This document shows positions 44,003 through 53,371 of a stretch of 64,000 nucleotides of DNA, in pieces. Position 1 is the stretch's first letter; each line of letters begins with the position of its first letter. Location: contig JAYNQW010000002.1 in the NCBI GenBank assembly GCA_038114465.1, forward strand, positions 186,001-250,000, written 5' to 3'. This stretch comes from CALINB01 sp938045325. GTDB taxonomy: Bacteria; Pseudomonadota; Alphaproteobacteria; Rhodospirillales; CALINB01. The notes under the pieces are model-generated. The model was not told the DNA's origin. It saw only the letters and a program-made list of their open reading frames with translations, and made no database searches. A program made the position numbers and the translations under genes.

Positions 44003-44920
44003 TTACTGATCGCGGCGGGCCGGCATCGTCAGAAACGACTCCACCACATGCCAAAACCGGTGCCGGTTTAATCCAAGTGGTGCGACATGGGCTTGCCCCG
44101 GAATAATCACGAACTGCTTATCTTTATTCGGCAGTTTTAAATAAAAATCGATCAGGTCTTCTTCCGTTGCAATACCGTCGAACTCGCCGCGGATAATCTG
44201 TACCGGACATGTAATTTTTGTCGGGTCATTGACCGGCAGGTTTGCGCACATATCCAAATACGTTCCTGTCGGCACTTGATTGCATAACGCAAGTTCTTCG
44301 GCGGCGAGCGCTTCGCCGACTCCGTCTTCCGACGTCCCCGGCTTGTCGCGGGTAAATATGCTTAAGAAAAAAGCCTTATCGACTGCGCGCATATTATTGG
44401 CACGAAAACCATCGAGGCCTTCACGGCGTTTAGCGAGTGTCGGGGAACCTTTCCCTGTATAAACATGCGCATCCACAATGAGGCGTTCGACTTTGTCGGG
44501 GTGATGTTCGGCAAAAATGGAAGCGCGCAAAGCCCCCGAGGACGATCCGTAAAAAGCGTAACTGTTTTGGCCGGTTTCGCGTTGAACGACATCGCAACCG
44601 GCACTGAGGTCACCAACAGCTGTAGCAATATCGGAATTGCCGCCCGAATGATCCGAGCGGCCGTAACCGTCGTGATCCATGGTCCACACATCGAAACCGC
44701 GGCGTGCAAACGCATCCATGAAGGAATAATCGTCTTTTCCCGGTACCGTGAGATCAAACCCCGTTCGTCCGCAAAACGATGAGCCGTGCACGAGAAAAAA
44801 GACCGGCTTGGGCCGGGCCTGGCCGGGCCGTTCCCCAGTGTATTTTCGATACATGTAAAGCTTGAGGCCGTCTTTATTGGCCCAATGTTCTTCGCTTTGG
44901 ATATCGCCTTGACCCGACAT
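44003..44920 (-). CDS. Alpha/beta hydrolase
   Basis: 305 residues. The fold shows FFLVHGSSFCGRTGFD (oxyanion region near 43), DHDGYGRSDHS, the nucleophile Ser in FYGSSSGALRA near 125, the acid in IIRGEFDGIATEED near 245 and the His in IIPGQAHVAPLG near 280. It is a cytoplasmic esterase or lipase-like enzyme of unknown substrate. AAGGGGAAAAG precedes the ATG. First gene of an operon with the EamA transporter. Confidence 0.9.
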   Translation of the reverse strand: MSGQGDIQSEEHWANKDGLKLYMYRKYTGERPGQARPKPVFFLVHGSSFCGRTGFDLTVPGKDDYSFMDAFARRGFDVWTMDHDGYGRSDHSGGNSDIATAVGDLSAGCDVVQRETGQNSYAFYGSSSGALRASIFAEHHPDKVERLIVDAHVYTGKGSPTLAKRREGLDGFRANNMRAVDKAFFLSIFTRDKPGTSEDGVGEALAAEELALCNQVPTGTYLDMCANLPVNDPTKITCPVQIIRGEFDGIATEEDLIDFYLKLPNKDKQFVIIPGQAHVAPLGLNRHRFWHVVESFLTMPARRDQ

Positions 44921-45057
44921 GAACTTTTCCCCTTGATCGTTCCCGGGCCTAGACTGTACCGAGATGACGTAACCGTCAAGTCATCAATCCAAGGAGGACG
45001 GACGGTTAAAATTCGTATAAAATCGACGGATTAAAGGACTCAAACGAGGAACGAATC

Positions 45058-45927
45058 ATGTTGGCGATTTTATTAAAACGGCAATGTTGGCTGACTCTAC
45101 TCCTCCTCGTTCTCTTAACCGGATGGATGTACCTGTCCGGGGCTTTATCTCCTGCATACGCATCCGGACCCCAACGCGCCTGTGCGCAAGGTTTGGTTCA
45201 GCAACCAAATACTCTTTTTCAGCACGCTTCGTTTGAGCCAGGACAAAAAATTCCAAAGTGGCATTTGCACATCACTTATATTGGCCATTCGACGTTCCTC
45301 ATTGAAACACCACAGGGTGTTTCCGCGGCAACGGATTACAACGGCGTTCACGTGCCGCCTTTTGTGCCCGACCTCGTCACCATGAACAATCTGCACGAGA
45401 CGCATTATACCGACACGCCGGACCCGAAAGTTAAATATGTCTTGCGCGGTTGGGACCCTTTATTCGGCATCGCCCGCAACAACGTGCGCGTTAAGGACCT
45501 GCACGTCTACAGTATCCCGACCAATATTCATGAATTTAACGGCAAGAAAACGAATGAGAATTCCATCTTCGTATTCGGTGCGGCGGGTTTATGCCTTGCT
45601 CACGTCGGGCACTTGCATCACATTTTGACAAAACGGCAAAAATTCCGCCTCGAGAATATCGATGTGCTGTTCTTGCCAATCGGCGGTTTTGCTACCGTTA
45701 GTCACGAAGAGGCATTAAAAATCATCGAACAAATCACGCCCAAGATCATTATTCCGATGCATTATCATTATCCCGGCGCCAAGGGGCGGTTTACCAAATT
45801 GATGCAGCCACATAGCAAGGTCAAAATCGTTCAGGACTCAACGATCCGCCTCAGCAAGAAGAACCTGCCGAAGCATACGGAAGTGCATTTCATCAAGCCT
45901 CTGGACCCCTTTTACCGCTTCGACTAA
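45058..45927 (+). CDS. Exported metallo-beta-lactamase-fold hydrolase
   Basis: 289 residues. The N-terminal 35 residues (LTLLLLVLLTGWMYLSGALS) are a signal peptide or anchor, so it acts outside the cytoplasm. The MBL fold is seen in HITYIGHSTFLIETPQGVSA, GLCLAHVGHLHH and IIPMHYHYPG, an UlaG-like order of motifs. The usual H-x-H-x-D-H box is missing; its place is taken by VTMNNLHETHYTD, so metal binding is probably altered. GAGGAACGAATC precedes the ATG. It is upstream of the TRAP operon by 81 bases but the link is not shown. Confidence 0.82.
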   Translation: MLAILLKRQCWLTLLLLVLLTGWMYLSGALSPAYASGPQRACAQGLVQQPNTLFQHASFEPGQKIPKWHLHITYIGHSTFLIETPQGVSAATDYNGVHVPPFVPDLVTMNNLHETHYTDTPDPKVKYVLRGWDPLFGIARNNVRVKDLHVYSIPTNIHEFNGKKTNENSIFVFGAAGLCLAHVGHLHHILTKRQKFRLENIDVLFLPIGGFATVSHEEALKIIEQITPKIIIPMHYHYPGAKGRFTKLMQPHSKVKIVQDSTIRLSKKNLPKHTEVHFIKPLDPFYRFD

Positions 45928-46008
45928 CCGTAATTGTCAGGTTTGCCCCCCTATTGTGACCGGCCGTGATATCTGGTTTACTCACGGGAAATATATGGGA
46001 GGTTATCA

Positions 46009-47082
46009 ATGACCAAGCACTCAATTCGCCTGTTTTCCATTGCCCTGGGCATGGCCGCCATCTTCGGCTTCAGTACGGTGGTACAATCCAAAACCATCAC
46101 CTTGCGGATCGCCTCGGGCCACCCGCCGGGCGTGGTTTACGCCGGTTTGATGAAAAATTTCTTCCAACCGGAAGTGAGCAAACGAGTCGCCAAGCGGACC
46201 AAACATAAAGTCCGTTTCGTCGAAGGCTACAGCGGTTCCATCGTCAAGGTTTATGAGACCCTTGAAGGTGTGCGCGACGGTATCGTCGACATCGGCGGTT
46301 TTTGCATTTGTTTTGAGCCTTCCAATTTGCCGCTTCATGCCTTTCAGGTAATGCTGCCGTTCGGTACCATGGACCCGGTTAAAAGTCTTAAAATTGCACA
46401 GGATGTCTACAAACAAGTTCCGTATCTCAACAATGTGTTTGAAAAGAAATTCAATCAAAAACTTTTAGCGCGTATTGCCGACGGCGGTTACAACCTCGGC
46501 ACGACATTTGATTGGAACAAAGTTTCCGACCTTAAAGGCATTAAAATTGCCGGCGCCGGCCTTAACTTGAATTGGCTCCGCTATGCCGGTGTCACGCCCG
46601 TACAAGGATCACTGCCCGAAGCGTATACAGGCATGAGAACCAGCCAATATAAAGGCTGGATCATGTTCCCAAGCGCTTGGGTCAAACTTAAGCTCTATGA
46701 ACCTGGCCCCTTCTATACCACCATCGGTTTCGGTTCGATTACATGGCATTCTCTCACCATCAATATGCGTACCTGGAAAAAACTGCCGAAAGACGTGCAA
46801 GCCATTGTCATGGAAGTCGCTAAAGAATTTGAAGAGAAAACCGGTTCCGTGAACAAGGACGACTACGCAAAACATATTGCGACCTTGAAAAAGAAAATCA
46901 CGGTAAAAAACCTCGGCGCCGACGTCCGCAATAAATGGGCGCAATCATTGAAGGATTGGCCCAAGAAAATGGCAAAAGATCTTGATGGAAAAGGCCTGCC
47001 AGGCAGTAAAGTCCTGCGCTTGACCCTCGAGGCTGCTGAAAAACACGGTTACAAATGGCCGGTCCGCTACAAACTTAAATAA
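46009..47082 (+). CDS. dctP: TRAP transporter substrate-binding protein
   Basis: 357 residues. Signal peptide to about 27 (IALGMAAIFGFSTVVQS). The DctP fold is indicated by ITLRIASGHPPGVVY, the helix GMRTSQYKGWIMFPSAW and the strand GSITWHSLTINMRTWKKLP. It binds a small carboxylate in the periplasm and delivers it to the DctQM channel; the conserved Arg that binds carboxylates is not certain. GGGAGG upstream. Operon dctP-dctQ-dctM continues with two dehydrogenases, so the imported compound is likely a hydroxy acid or sugar acid that they oxidise. Confidence 0.93.
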   Translation: MTKHSIRLFSIALGMAAIFGFSTVVQSKTITLRIASGHPPGVVYAGLMKNFFQPEVSKRVAKRTKHKVRFVEGYSGSIVKVYETLEGVRDGIVDIGGFCICFEPSNLPLHAFQVMLPFGTMDPVKSLKIAQDVYKQVPYLNNVFEKKFNQKLLARIADGGYNLGTTFDWNKVSDLKGIKIAGAGLNLNWLRYAGVTPVQGSLPEAYTGMRTSQYKGWIMFPSAWVKLKLYEPGPFYTTIGFGSITWHSLTINMRTWKKLPKDVQAIVMEVAKEFEEKTGSVNKDDYAKHIATLKKKITVKNLGADVRNKWAQSLKDWPKKMAKDLDGKGLPGSKVLRLTLEAAEKHGYKWPVRYKLK

Positions 47083-47111
47083 GAATTTAAAATCAGCGGA
47101 CAATTAATCTG

Positions 47112-47639
47112 ATGTTTCTCGTAAAACTGAACGATCGCTTAACCCGCTTTCTCATGATACTCGCGGCGGGTTGGGCGTTTGTTCTCTGCTTCGTTATTCT
47201 TTCCGACATCATTGGGAAAAACGTCTTTAACACACCCGTCTACGGCGTTCGTGAAGTGGTCATGAATTCGATTGTCATGATCGTGTTTCTACAGGCGAGC
47301 TACGCTATTCGCAGCGGCTCCATGCTGCGGGCAGACTTTATTATCATGCGATTTTCGCCTCTTGTGCGAAGGATCGCCGCCGCTACAGGTTATTTGTTGG
47401 GTGCCGGAATCTTTCTGGTGATTGTCACCGGCGGCATCGATATGGCTGTCCATTCCTGGGTCGCCGGCGAATACGAGGGTGAAGGCGCGCTACGGGTTCC
47501 TTCGTGGCCGACCCGCTTTATGATTTTATTCGGCGGCAGCCTTGCTTGCCTCAATTACCTCCTCATGGCCATTCTCGAAGTCTTTCGGCCGGAAGCGGTC
47601 GAAGCGCTCACCGATGATACAACCGGCTTAACGAGCTAA
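47112..47639 (+). CDS. dctQ: TRAP transporter small membrane subunit
   Basis: 175 residues with four membrane helices, the expected topology. The motif FVILSDIIGKNVFNTPVYGVREVV near 30-55 is characteristic. It joins the binding protein to the large subunit. Twenty-nine bases after dctP and twenty-one before dctM. Confidence 0.92.
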   Translation: MFLVKLNDRLTRFLMILAAGWAFVLCFVILSDIIGKNVFNTPVYGVREVVMNSIVMIVFLQASYAIRSGSMLRADFIIMRFSPLVRRIAAATGYLLGAGIFLVIVTGGIDMAVHSWVAGEYEGEGALRVPSWPTRFMILFGGSLACLNYLLMAILEVFRPEAVEALTDDTTGLTS

Positions 47640-47660
47640 CCCCGCTCAAGGAACATTTGC

Positions 47661-48995
47661 GTGTTTGATGTTGATGTCACCATTGTCCTAATCGTTAGCC
47701 TTGTCGTTTTGGTCGGGATCGGCGTTCATATTGCCATCGCGTTGGGCATTGCCAGCGCCCTCGGCATCTTTCTCGTAACCGGCGGTAATTTCGCTGTCGT
47801 GCAAAAAATGCTCGCCAGCACGGCATATGAATCCCTGCGTGATTACGTCTTTGCGGTAATTCCGCTTTTTATGCTGATGGGTGAGTTTATCGCCAAATCC
47901 GGCGCAGTAACGGACGTTTATAAAGCCATTAATCGTGGACTGAAACGCCTGCCCGGCCGTCTCGCCGTCGCCACAGTCCTTGGCAACGCCATCTTTTCGT
48001 TTGTCACCGGCGTCAGTATCGCCTCTGCTGCTGCCTTTTCGCGGATCGCCTACCCGCAAATGAAGCGTTTTGGGTATCACAAAGGATTTGCCTTAGGGGC
48101 GGTCGCGGGCAGCAGTTGCCTCGGCATGCTGATCCCGCCGAGTGTGCTGATGATCGTTTGGGGTTTGCTGACGGAAAAATCCATTGGTCAGATCTTTCTC
48201 GCCGGCGTGTTGCCCGGCTTCCTTCTCGTGACGCTCTTTATTCTTTATGTCCTCGGCATGGCAATATTAAAACCCGACACGGTCGGCGGCGGTCGCGATG
48301 CTGTTGTTGATGATACCGATGATGAGGATCTCGACAGTTTCGCCGTTTGGACCAGTGCAATCGGCATCATCAGTGTTGTCGTTGCCGTGCTTGGCGGCAT
48401 TTGGTTCGGCATTTTTTCGCCGACGGAAGGTGCCGGCGCCGGCGCTGTGATCGGTCTCGTGCTTGCTCTGATGAAAGGCATGCGTTGGCATGAACTGGTC
48501 GATTGCGTTTTATCGGTTGGACGCACATCTGCGCCGATCCTGCTTCTCTTGATAACGGCAGCACTTTTCTCACGCTCGCTGGCCATGACCGGTGTCGCCA
48601 ACGCTATTCAGGATTTCATTCTCGGTACTGGCCTGCAACCCTGGATGATTATTGCTGCTATGGTTGGTATTTGGTTTTTACTCGGTATGGTGATCGATTC
48701 AATCTCCATCATGTTGCTCACCGTTACAATCTTCGAACCGATCGCAGTGGCGCTTGGATATGACCCAATCGCCTTTGCGATTATCGGTATTTTAGCTATT
48801 GAGGCGGGCTTGTTGACACCCCCCTTCGGCTTGCTGGTTTACACCGTGAAATCGACCATACCCGAAGAAAAAGACGTATCCGTTATGCAAATATTTAAGA
48901 GCTCTACGCCCTATTGGATTATTATACTGATCTGCATGGTCATGATTGCTATCTTCCCGCAGATCGCAACGTATTTGCCAAAGCTCGTCTTCTAG
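47661..48995 (+). CDS. dctM: TRAP transporter large membrane subunit
   Basis: 444 residues with twelve or so membrane helices. The signature AVIPLFMLMGEFIAKSG is near 70, GNAIFSFVTGVSIASAAAFS near 112 and SSCLGMLIPPSVLMIVWGLL near 152, and the C-terminal EAGLLTPPFGLLVYTVKS near 375 is typical. GTG start with AAGGAA seven bases upstream. It imports a solute with sodium or proton coupling. A long hydrophilic loop (residues 205-230, Asp-rich) lies in the middle. Confidence 0.94.
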   Translation: MFDVDVTIVLIVSLVVLVGIGVHIAIALGIASALGIFLVTGGNFAVVQKMLASTAYESLRDYVFAVIPLFMLMGEFIAKSGAVTDVYKAINRGLKRLPGRLAVATVLGNAIFSFVTGVSIASAAAFSRIAYPQMKRFGYHKGFALGAVAGSSCLGMLIPPSVLMIVWGLLTEKSIGQIFLAGVLPGFLLVTLFILYVLGMAILKPDTVGGGRDAVVDDTDDEDLDSFAVWTSAIGIISVVVAVLGGIWFGIFSPTEGAGAGAVIGLVLALMKGMRWHELVDCVLSVGRTSAPILLLLITAALFSRSLAMTGVANAIQDFILGTGLQPWMIIAAMVGIWFLLGMVIDSISIMLLTVTIFEPIAVALGYDPIAFAIIGILAIEAGLLTPPFGLLVYTVKSTIPEEKDVSVMQIFKSSTPYWIIILICMVMIAIFPQIATYLPKLVF

Positions 48996-49018
48996 AAGGA
49001 ACGAAAGGAATAAAGCTT

Positions 49019-50032
49019 ATGAAAGCCATGGTGCTGGATGCCCCCAACGAGGTCACACAACAAAACGTCGACAAACCAGCGATTGAGGGCGACACGTTGA
49101 TCCGCGTTGCAAATACCGGTATCTGCGGCACGGATCTGAGCATTTATAAAGGCGGCATTCCGGTTCAATACCCGCGCATTATGGGGCATGAAATGGTCGG
49201 TGAAATCGTCGATACAGGCGACGGAGAAGTAAATGCCAAAGGAACCCGGGTCATTGCCGATCCGGTGTATTACTGCGGGCGCTGCTATCAATGTCAGGCC
49301 GGTCAATTGCAGCTTTGCACCAACGGCGGCTTGATCGGCCGGGACCGGGATGGCGGTTTTGCCGAATATCTTTCCGTGCCGCCGATCAATATTTTTCCCC
49401 TGCCCGATGAAGTTAGCAATGACGAAGCCCCACTAATCCAAGTGCTGACGACCTGCCTGCACGCGCACCGGTTAACGCAAATTTTCCCCGGCGACTCAGT
49501 CATCATATTGGGGCTGGGAGTCACTGGGCAATTGCATGTGCAACTCGCTAAGGCCCGTGGGGCTTATCCGATTATCGGCATCACCCGAAGCGAATGGAAG
49601 CGCGAACTTGCTGAAGAGCTTGGCGCCGATATCACATTCGCACCGGATGATAATGCAAAACAGAAAGTTCTCGATGCCACCGACGGCGTTGGTGCAGACC
49701 TTGTCATTGAATCGGCCGGTGCCGTTCCTGCGCTTGCCCAAGCGATCGACCTTGTCCGCAGTGGCGGGCGCATCATGCCGTACGGCACCTATACGGCAAA
49801 GGAAGGCAAACTATCATTTTACGACCTCTATTTTAAAGAAATTGAAATTATTAATGCCCGTGCCGCCAAGGGACAGGATTTTCCGGTCTGCATCGATTTG
49901 GTTAAACGTGGTGTGATTAAATTAAAGCCGCTGATCACGCATAATTTGCCTTTGGGCGATCTTGGTAATGCACTCAATATGCTGAGAAACGGTGAAGGCA
50001 AACAAATGAAGATGGTTCTCGATCATTCCTAA
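49019..50032 (+). CDS. Zinc-dependent medium-chain alcohol/polyol dehydrogenase
   Basis: 337 residues. Catalytic zinc ligands are in NTGICGTDLS (Cys near 39) and MGHEMVGE (His-Glu near 61); the four structural Cys are in CGRCYQCQAGQLQLC near 92-106. The cofactor motif is LGLGVTGQLHVQLAKARG near 165. It oxidises an alcohol or sugar acid with NAD(P). ATG 49019 has AAAGGA upstream; the frame extends over dctM, but that part is not coding. It is 23 bases after dctM, part of the TRAP operon. Confidence 0.92.
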   Translation: MKAMVLDAPNEVTQQNVDKPAIEGDTLIRVANTGICGTDLSIYKGGIPVQYPRIMGHEMVGEIVDTGDGEVNAKGTRVIADPVYYCGRCYQCQAGQLQLCTNGGLIGRDRDGGFAEYLSVPPINIFPLPDEVSNDEAPLIQVLTTCLHAHRLTQIFPGDSVIILGLGVTGQLHVQLAKARGAYPIIGITRSEWKRELAEELGADITFAPDDNAKQKVLDATDGVGADLVIESAGAVPALAQAIDLVRSGGRIMPYGTYTAKEGKLSFYDLYFKEIEIINARAAKGQDFPVCIDLVKRGVIKLKPLITHNLPLGDLGNALNMLRNGEGKQMKMVLDHS

Positions 50033-50065
50033 AAAAACACATCAATACAAGAAAGGTTATCCGTC

Positions 50066-51037
50066 ATGAGCAAGACAATCATCGCCGTTGCCGACTCAGT
50101 GTTCCCGAGTCTCGATCCGGCAAAAGAAGCGTTGAAAGATCTTAACCCTGAACTTCGGATGTCGAAGGACGGTTCGGTCGAGGAGATCTTGAAAGTCGCG
50201 AAGGATTGCGATGCTTTGCTTGTAACTTATGCAAAAATAACCGCCGATGTGATTAACGGTATGGAAAAATGCAAATCCATCGGCCGTTTCGGCATCGGCG
50301 TCGATAACATCGATATTGATGCCGCCACCAAAGCCGGGATCGTCGTGAATTATGTGCCTGATTATTGTATCGATGAGGTTTCCGATCACGCCATGGCTAT
50401 GCTGTTGGCACTGGCACGCAAAATTACGTTCTCCGATAAAATCGTTCAGCAAGGCCGCTGGGAAATGCCGGCGGTGGTGCCGTTGGCCCGATTACGCGGC
50501 CGCACAATGGGCTTGGCCGGTTTTGGCAAAATTCCGCAATGCATTGTGCCCAAGGCGCAGGCCTTCGGTATGGATGTCATTACGTATGACCCTTACGTGT
50601 CCGAAGATGTCCTTAAGAAACTCAACGTTAAAAGTGTGGGTTTCGACGAGTTATTGGCTCAATCGGATTACATTTCCGTACACGCGCCGTTAACGCCTGA
50701 AACGGAAAACCTATTTAATGCCCAGGCGTTCAAAAAAATGAAAAACAACGCACTGTTGATTAACACGGCTCGCGGTCCGCTAGTGAACGATGCCGACCTC
50801 GCCGCCGCTCTCGATGCCGGTGAAATCGGTGGTGCGGGCCTGGATGTGGTGCCGGTTGAACCGTTACCTAAGGACTCGCCCCTGCTCGGCCGCGACAACT
50901 TGATCCTCTCGCCGCACACCGGGTTTTATTCTGAAGATGCGTTACTAGAGCTTCAAACCAAGGCAGCGAGCGATGTCGCTAGTGTTTTGAAAGGCGAAAA
51001 GCCTGTCTATCCAGTGAATCCCGAGGCCTTAAAATAA
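50066..51037 (+). CDS. D-2-hydroxyacid dehydrogenase (PGDH/CtBP-like)
   Basis: 323 residues. The substrate domain is followed by a Rossmann motif GRTMGLAGFGKIPQCIVPKA near 148, where the third Gly of GxGxxG is Pro, a variant of the CtBP-like branch. The Arg of INTARGPLVN, a Glu in LDVVPVEP and the His in LSPHTGFYSED match the catalytic Arg-Glu-His triad. It reduces a 2-keto acid or oxidises a D-2-hydroxy acid with NAD(H). It is in the TRAP operon (33 bases after the zinc dehydrogenase) and overlaps the next fragment in TAATG. Confidence 0.9.
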   Translation: MSKTIIAVADSVFPSLDPAKEALKDLNPELRMSKDGSVEEILKVAKDCDALLVTYAKITADVINGMEKCKSIGRFGIGVDNIDIDAATKAGIVVNYVPDYCIDEVSDHAMAMLLALARKITFSDKIVQQGRWEMPAVVPLARLRGRTMGLAGFGKIPQCIVPKAQAFGMDVITYDPYVSEDVLKKLNVKSVGFDELLAQSDYISVHAPLTPETENLFNAQAFKKMKNNALLINTARGPLVNDADLAAALDAGEIGGAGLDVVPVEPLPKDSPLLGRDNLILSPHTGFYSEDALLELQTKAASDVASVLKGEKPVYPVNPEALK

Positions 51038-51174
51038 TGACTGTGGCGACCGTCTCCATCCTGGTCACTTTCGACAGTAAACACGACGAAGCGCAGTTTG
51101 TTTCCGGTGTGATGGACAATACCGGTGTTAAACCGTGCATTATCGATTTAAAGACGTCAAGAACCGGTATGTGA
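51037..51174 (+). pseudogene. N-terminal fragment resembling Tm-1-like/UPF0261 proteins
   Basis: Starts in a TAATG overlap with the hydroxyacid dehydrogenase and encodes 45 residues, VSILVTFDSKHDEAQFVSG and DNTGVKPCIIDLKTSRTGM, then TGA. The pattern (a strand, T-x-D-S-K/T-K, a helix and a second strand ending in I-D-L) resembles the N-terminus of Tm-1-like ATP-binding proteins, which are about 400 residues. The next 60 bases contain a further short stretch (KGRIEFHTDPAKVP in another frame) that could be debris of the same region. I read this as a truncated gene; TGA is not readily explained as selenocysteine because the downstream frame shows no family match. Confidence 0.5.
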
Positions 51175-51256
51175 CTACCCGGCTTGAGCGCACGAAAAAG
51201 GCAGGATCGAGTTTCACACCGACCCCGCCAAAGTTCCGTTAAATTAATTTAGTTGA

Positions 51257-52492
51257 TTAAGCGGCTTTCATTTCTGCAATGGCGTCATTCGCTAACTTAC
51301 GGAATTCATCGCTCGTAAGCAGCCGCTTGCTTTCAAGGCCAAATTTCTTGACCGCTTGCAAGACCGCCATAGCCTCTTCTTCGCTGGCGCGAATTTGCAA
51401 CTGCTGCAGCATAATCTTCACCGAGTCGATACCGCTGCCCTTACCCATGACAATTTCCGCCGAGTCCCGACCAACCAATTCAGGCCGGTATGGGAACAGT
51501 TCAGTCAAATTCTCATCGCCGCAATTGTGGAACCAACTGGCGATAATGCCGGATTCGATTTCAAACAATTGATCGCCGGCGATCGGTTTGTTCGTCGGCA
51601 CGGCTTGCCCCGAAACTTCACGAACCGTGTTCGCAAGACTGCTAAGCTTATTGTATTTGAGGCCGCAATCGACGTCATACATCGTGAGAAGCGCCAACAC
51701 CGTTTCTTCCATTGGCGTGTTGCCAGCGCGCTCGCCAACACCCAGCACCGTGGAGTGAATGACTTCGACGCCTTCAGCAACGGCCATGATTGTGTTCGCG
51801 ACACCCATACCGAAATCTTGGTGGAAGTGGGCTTCGAGACGTGCATCGATCCGTTCTTTGACTTTGCGCACAAACCACTGCATCGCGTGCGGTGACGTGA
51901 CCCCAAACGTATCAACCAACGCCAAGGCATCCATGTGGCCCTCATCGGCGACCCGGCAAATAAGGTCCATCACCCAACTCATCTCCGAGCGGGTGAAATC
52001 GATCGGGAAAAACACGACTTCGAGGCCCTGTTCATGAGCAAACTGGGTAGCTTCGATAGAGGTCTCAATGGCTTTTTCAAGCGGCCATTTGTAAGCATAT
52101 TCAATAATATGCGGACTTGAGGGCACTTCCATGACGACGCCGTTTACACCGGTATCGACAGAGCGTTGCACGTCTTCTTTCATGCAGCGCGCAAATGAGA
52201 AAATTTGCGGCCCAAGATCCCGTTTCACAAGATCCTTGATTGCGCGTTCGTCTTCGGCAGACACAACCGGCATGCCGGCTTCGATACGGTGAACACCGGC
52301 TTCGGCCAAAGCCTCGGCAATGCGAATTTTGTCGTCATAATCGAAGGCGAGACCGGTTTGCTGTTCACCGTCCCGCAATGTGATGTCGTGAATTTTAACC
52401 TGCTTCGGAAATTTAAACTGTTCCGTGACTTCTTTTTCAAAGTTCCACGGGCTGACATACCAGTCTTTGGTTTTCCAGGGCTGCTTACTCAT
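51257..52492 (-). CDS. HMGL-like (isopropylmalate/homocitrate synthase-type) TIM-barrel enzyme
   Basis: 411 residues. HDITLRDGEQQTGLAFDYDD near 35 is the signature of the HMG-CoA lyase/pyruvate carboxyltransferase family with its Arg-Asp metal and catalytic residues; HFHQDFGMGVANT near 223 gives the His-x-His metal site, and HSTVLGVGERAGNTPMEE near 250 is the family's Gly-rich motif. Residues 300-411 form an extra helical region. It may condense acetyl-CoA with a 2-keto acid or cleave a similar compound. The cupin gene lies 74 bases upstream on the same strand. Leucine biosynthesis genes are not near, so a catabolic role in the TRAP locus is suggested. Confidence 0.88.
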   Translation of the reverse strand: MSKQPWKTKDWYVSPWNFEKEVTEQFKFPKQVKIHDITLRDGEQQTGLAFDYDDKIRIAEALAEAGVHRIEAGMPVVSAEDERAIKDLVKRDLGPQIFSFARCMKEDVQRSVDTGVNGVVMEVPSSPHIIEYAYKWPLEKAIETSIEATQFAHEQGLEVVFFPIDFTRSEMSWVMDLICRVADEGHMDALALVDTFGVTSPHAMQWFVRKVKERIDARLEAHFHQDFGMGVANTIMAVAEGVEVIHSTVLGVGERAGNTPMEETVLALLTMYDVDCGLKYNKLSSLANTVREVSGQAVPTNKPIAGDQLFEIESGIIASWFHNCGDENLTELFPYRPELVGRDSAEIVMGKGSGIDSVKIMLQQLQIRASEEEAMAVLQAVKKFGLESKRLLTSDEFRKLANDAIAEMKAA

Positions 52493-52566
52493 CGTTCAAT
52501 CCTCTCATCGGGGTCTATTCATTATGGCGGTCTTATCAATAAGCGCCAATAAAGACAATTATTCCT

Positions 52567-53043
52567 TTATTGTTTGGCGTCGGTATCACGTTTTTTAAGG
52601 TGTTCTTCAACGCCCTTTTTGCCTTCATCGGTTTCCGCGTCCCAAATGTTTTTGTGATCCAGCAAACTGTCACTTTCCCATTTGTGCGAGGTATCGCCCA
52701 TATAGACAATAAATACTTCGCAACCGTCAGGGTATTCGTACGGCCCGTGCGGAATATCCCAACCGAAGACATAATCGCCCGGGCGCAGGTCCTTCCCAGC
52801 GACACACATACGGCCTTTGGTCACCAAAATGGAATGCCAGCTTTTATGGGTATGAGCCGGCTCCACATAACCCGGCGGGAATTGCTGTTTCATGTCGATG
52901 CGGCCCATCTTGGGGTCATGATTTAACACTTTGACCTTAACCCCCGGCGGCAACGTTAAAAGGCCACGAACATCATCTTCTTCCCATTCAACTTCATGAT
53001 CGTGAATTGCCTTAAACGTATGATCAAATCCGTCATCTGACAT
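52567..53043 (-). CDS. Cupin-domain protein
   Basis: 158 residues, one cupin core. The metal motif is PAHTHKSWHSILVTKGRMCV near 62 (two His and a further His) with the second motif DIPHGPYEYP near 96. Such small cupins are dioxygenases, isomerases or sensor domains; the C-terminal 35 residues are charged. AGGAG precedes the ATG. Same strand as the HMGL enzyme, probably one operon. The related cupins elsewhere in the window share this size. Confidence 0.85.
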   Translation of the reverse strand: MSDDGFDHTFKAIHDHEVEWEEDDVRGLLTLPPGVKVKVLNHDPKMGRIDMKQQFPPGYVEPAHTHKSWHSILVTKGRMCVAGKDLRPGDYVFGWDIPHGPYEYPDGCEVFIVYMGDTSHKWESDSLLDHKNIWDAETDEGKKGVEEHLKKRDTDAKQ

Positions 53044-53371
53044 AGAAAATACTCCTGAATTAATTTTTAAAATTTAAGGCTGTCCAGCGCACTAAACGTT
53101 GAACACCATTGCACGCCCGCTTGCGTATTAACAACGCTATGATAAGGACAGCCGCAAAATTCGGCGACGACACCGGATACCTGCAGCAAATGTTATGACA
53201 AAGCCACCCCGGCAACAGTCGTGAGGTCTTCCCCCTGGGTAAAATTCATCGTTATCTAAGACTTAAATGAACCCCCCTGGTGAATCAAGCGGCCAAATAA
53301 AAAAAATACAGGGGACGAGGTGATTAAAATATCAAACTCATTTTTTACAGAATCAATAACATCAGCAGTAT
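53044..53371. other. Intergenic region with no visible gene
   Basis: 328 bases between the cupin start and the aldo/keto reductase stop, both on the minus strand. It is AT-rich with runs such as AAAAAAAATA. No open frame with a ribosome site, no clear hairpin terminator and no RNA gene were recognised; it should hold the promoter of the cupin-HMGL operon. Confidence 0.5.

Noticed and set aside
51172..51174. UGA ending the Tm-1-like fragment as selenocysteine
   Set aside because: The downstream frame shows no Tm-1-like residues, and the family has no known selenocysteine at that point.
51175..51256. Continuation of the Tm-1-like fragment (short match KGRIEFHTDPAKVP)
   Set aside because: Too short and in another frame to call; mentioned only as possible debris.
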